A stretch of DNA of 41,513 bases from Archaeoglobales archaeon (GTDB lineage Archaea; Halobacteriota; Archaeoglobi; Archaeoglobales; Archaeoglobaceae). The position numbers and the translations under genes are program-made. The stretch's first letter is position 1. Every line of letters begins with the position of its first letter. Positions 39,943 through 41,513 of this stretch are shown one piece after another. The stretch is taken from positions 1 to 41,513 of the forward strand of contig JARQZL010000037.1 in the NCBI GenBank assembly GCA_029984855.1. Direction: 5' to 3'. The notes under the pieces were generated by a model. It was not told the DNA's origin and made no database searches. It was given only the letters and a program-made list of their open reading frames with translations.

Positions 39943-41306
39943 TAAACGATAACTTCTCCCGAAAATGATTCCTGATGCGAGACGAGCGTTTTTGATCCCC
40001 AAATCTCTATATTCATCTGCCTGTCAAAGTACCACAACACAAGCAAGCGACGACGCTTCAAAACCTCATCAAGCGTTACAGTCCTAACGTACTCCAGCCT
40101 GTTCTTACAAATCGGACAGTACTCATACCTTTCACGCTCAAGCTTTTCCAGAAACTCCTCTACTCTCTCCCTCTTAACATTAAACGATTGTCTCCAGTTG
40201 TTCATAAAGCCAAAGTTGCTTGTTCTATTTGAATAACTAACAAGAAGCTCTACCCATTTCCTCTCAAACCATTTAAGTTCGTCTGCTTTAACTCCAGAAT
40301 AGAAAAACTCATTAAGATCTATAATCGCCTTTCGAGCGTTATAGCGAAGATGGTGGACTATTCTTCCAGAACTCCTTATCTGTCCGTCCTCGTCTTTATC
40401 AAACCATGTGTATGACGTGTAAATGTTAAAGAAACCATAGTCTTCATCAACATAAGGATCGACCCAAACACTTATGTTGGTGAACTTCTTAAGCCACTTG
40501 CAAAACTCTTTTTTCCACAACTCTCGAAGCTTGTTAAGCCACTCTTTTGAGAAATAAGGACTAAATCGTACTATTTTCCCATTCCATAAAATAATATTCC
40601 AAAGGCAAACGTGAACATGTATGTGTGGTTTTGTCGGCTCGCTACTACTCCAAAGATGGACATTCATTAAGCCTCCTTCCTTAAAATCACCTGCTAATGG
40701 CACATTCTCATGCTTAACCAAATACTTCCTTAAAAACCGCTTTAGTGTCGATCTAACAGCTTTTCTCATGAGCTTTTCAACGTCCTTAATATGAGAGTAC
40801 GATCGGATGTACTCACTAAACCCCCTACTTACTCTGTCTGGAACTGTGAATACCATCCAGATGAGAGCCAAATCTGAATCATAATGCTTTACCTCCCTCA
40901 ATTCCCCGCCAAATTCCCTGTAACTTACTAATCCAATTTCCCTTGCAGAATCAGCAATTGCACTAAACTGCTCAAGCTTTAAGGCAGAATAGCGCTTTGT
41001 ATCGGAGTACTTCTTCAATGGATGTAACCTACCAGCATGAATCTTCAATCTCCTTTTCTTCTCGCCCTCATGCTCGTAGAGGTGTACTTCAAAGTCTATT
41101 GCTGGCTTGTAAACAAATCCATGCTTTTTGCAACGATACTCTTCAAATAATAGCGAGATATAACAATCTTCTAAGACATTATAACCAAACTCTTCCAACA
41201 GCTTTGCAAATTCCTCATGGAGCTCAACTCTTGTGTATCCATAATCCAAAATCGAATACCCACTCAAATCGATCTCATTCAAACCCCTAATCCTGAATGC
41301 CTGCAA
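39942..41306 (-). CDS. rep: HUH-superfamily rolling-circle replication initiator (Rep)
   Basis: 454 residues in the listed frame. Motif 1-like strand LIWMVFTVPD (148-157); HUH motif KPHIHVHVCLWN (226-237; His 228/230/232 bind the metal); likely motif 3 LRYNARKAIIDLNEF (320-334), with the nicking Tyr at 322 and Lys 326. A C-terminal Cys pair (CPIC, 397-400) may be half of a zinc site. The protein should nick the double-strand origin and join the ends. The start given is TTG at 41306, but the frame stays open and protein-like for 40 more codons to 41426 (KLKRAFETFGFRCIATLQ) without ATG, GTG or TTG. The real start may be upstream of, or disrupted by, the tandem repeat. Confidence 0.85.
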   Translation of the reverse strand: MQAFRIRGLNEIDLSGYSILDYGYTRVELHEEFAKLLEEFGYNVLEDCYISLLFEEYRCKKHGFVYKPAIDFEVHLYEHEGEKKRRLKIHAGRLHPLKKYSDTKRYSALKLEQFSAIADSAREIGLVSYREFGGELREVKHYDSDLALIWMVFTVPDRVSRGFSEYIRSYSHIKDVEKLMRKAVRSTLKRFLRKYLVKHENVPLAGDFKEGGLMNVHLWSSSEPTKPHIHVHVCLWNIILWNGKIVRFSPYFSKEWLNKLRELWKKEFCKWLKKFTNISVWVDPYVDEDYGFFNIYTSYTWFDKDEDGQIRSSGRIVHHLRYNARKAIIDLNEFFYSGVKADELKWFERKWVELLVSYSNRTSNFGFMNNWRQSFNVKRERVEEFLEKLERERYEYCPICKNRLEYVRTVTLDEVLKRRRLLVLWYFDRQMNIEIWGSKTLVSHQESFSGEVIV

Positions 41307-41390
41307 TGTTGCAATGCACCTAAATCCAAAAGTCTCAAATGCTCTTTTAAGCTTTTGACCTTCATATTTTAATCCATCCCCTTCGATAAT

Positions 41391-41513
41391 AACATCTGAA
41401 TTTTTGGCCTGTACCGTATTAAAAGGTTAACATCTGAATTTTTGGCCTGTACCGTATTAAAAGGTTAACATCTGAATTTTTGGCCTGTACCGTATTAAAA
41501 GGTTAACATCTGA
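41391..41513. repeat. 38-bp perfect tandem repeat at the window end
   Basis: Three full copies starting at 41391, 41429 and 41467 and a 9-bp fourth copy at 41505. The unit starts AACATCTGAATTTTTGGCCT and ends TATTAAAAGGTT. The copies are identical and have no spacers, so this is not a CRISPR array. They lie upstream of rep and could be iterons of a replication origin. Because the window stops inside them and they interrupt a protein-like frame, an assembly artefact at a contig end is an equal possibility. Confidence 0.8.

Larger units (their letters stand above)
33090..41513 (-). mobile_element. Integrated virus-like element (pleolipovirus-like organisation), right end outside window
   Basis: A single leftward operon of about 13 tightly packed genes, most with 1-14 bp gaps or ATGA/GTGA overlaps. 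It contains an HUH Rep, at least five signal-peptide or TM-bearing proteins with a basic residue cluster after a C-terminal membrane segment, a large spike-like protein and a P-loop ATPase. It ends in a strong hairpin. Gene content and order resemble the conserved pleolipovirus block (Rep, VP3-like membrane protein, VP4-like spike, ORF6, ORF7, VP8-like ATPase). Single-TM coat-like proteins with a morphogenesis-type ATPase also recall inoviruses. No integrase, tRNA gene or partner attachment site is visible, so the mode of integration is unknown. Confidence 0.72.

Noticed and set aside
33133-41306. Conjugative plasmid or pilus operon instead of a virus
   Set aside because: No relaxase-type TraI, VirB4/VirB6 homologue or class III pilin signal is visible; the HUH protein has the size and setting of a replication Rep. 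Not fully excluded.
41391-41513. CRISPR array
   Set aside because: The 38-bp copies follow each other directly with no spacers and no cas genes are nearby.

Overview
This is archaeal chromosomal DNA with the start of an integrated virus-like element at its right end. The archaeal markers are unambiguous: RNA polymerase subunits N and K, ribosomal proteins in archaeal order (L18e-L13-S9-RpoN-tRNA-RpoK-S2), aIF1A, Rio1, Trm56, a KEOPS Pcc1 subunit, a preflagellin-type A24 peptidase and the coenzyme F420 enzyme CofD. The gene content, the thermophile-like Lys/Glu/Arg-rich proteins and the mixture of short-leader, SD-led and near-leaderless starts suggest a member of the Archaeoglobales. That placement is inference from memory, not from a search. 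The left edge cuts a gene. The right edge ends inside a perfect 38-bp tandem repeat, so it may be a contig end.

Layout. 1-1150: small winged-helix regulators, a possible 31-residue cationic peptide and a Cys-rich protein. 1211-2750: a secreted coiled-coil protein and a small lipoprotein. 2877-5685: an iron-sulfur operon (NifX-like protein, two MinD ATPases with inserted ferredoxin modules, an Mrp carrier). 5754-11309: a leftward information-processing block (KH protein, Rio1, aIF1A, TyrRS, zinc ribbon, S2, RpoK, tRNA-Pro(CGG), RpoN, S9, L13, L18e). The tRNA overlaps the end of rpoN. 11411-15038: A24 peptidase, homoserine dehydrogenase with an ACT partner, branched-chain aminotransferase, Trm56. 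15118-20030: CLC anion transporter, GNAT, TldD/TldE protease. 20062-21629: a three-gene operon of DUF2589-like proteins. 21759-31381: thymidylate kinase, CBS protein, MrfA-type helicase, a PP-loop amidotransferase-like protein, CofD, a nucleotidyltransferase, a zinc-finger protein, Pcc1, a RecJ-like phosphoesterase and a shortened DRTGG-family protein. 31562-32614: VapBC toxin-antitoxin and an EVE-domain protein.

33090-41513 is the most interesting part: one tightly packed leftward operon. In the direction of transcription it encodes an HUH rolling-circle Rep, two coat-like membrane proteins that share a C-terminal module (one carries a fibronectin-III ectodomain), a further signal-peptide/TM protein, a 54-residue basic protein, a four-TM protein, a 605-residue membrane-anchored spike-like protein, a 317-residue secreted/membrane protein, two proteins with C-terminal TM segments, a small cytosolic protein, a 22-residue ORF and a P-loop ATPase with a C-terminal helix-turn-helix. 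A strong hairpin follows. The order Rep, small membrane protein, spike, large membrane protein, small protein, ATPase resembles the conserved core of pleolipoviruses, which are known mainly from haloarchaea. Inovirus-like and spindle-virus-like relationships remain possible. No integrase is visible, and the right end of the element lies outside the window.
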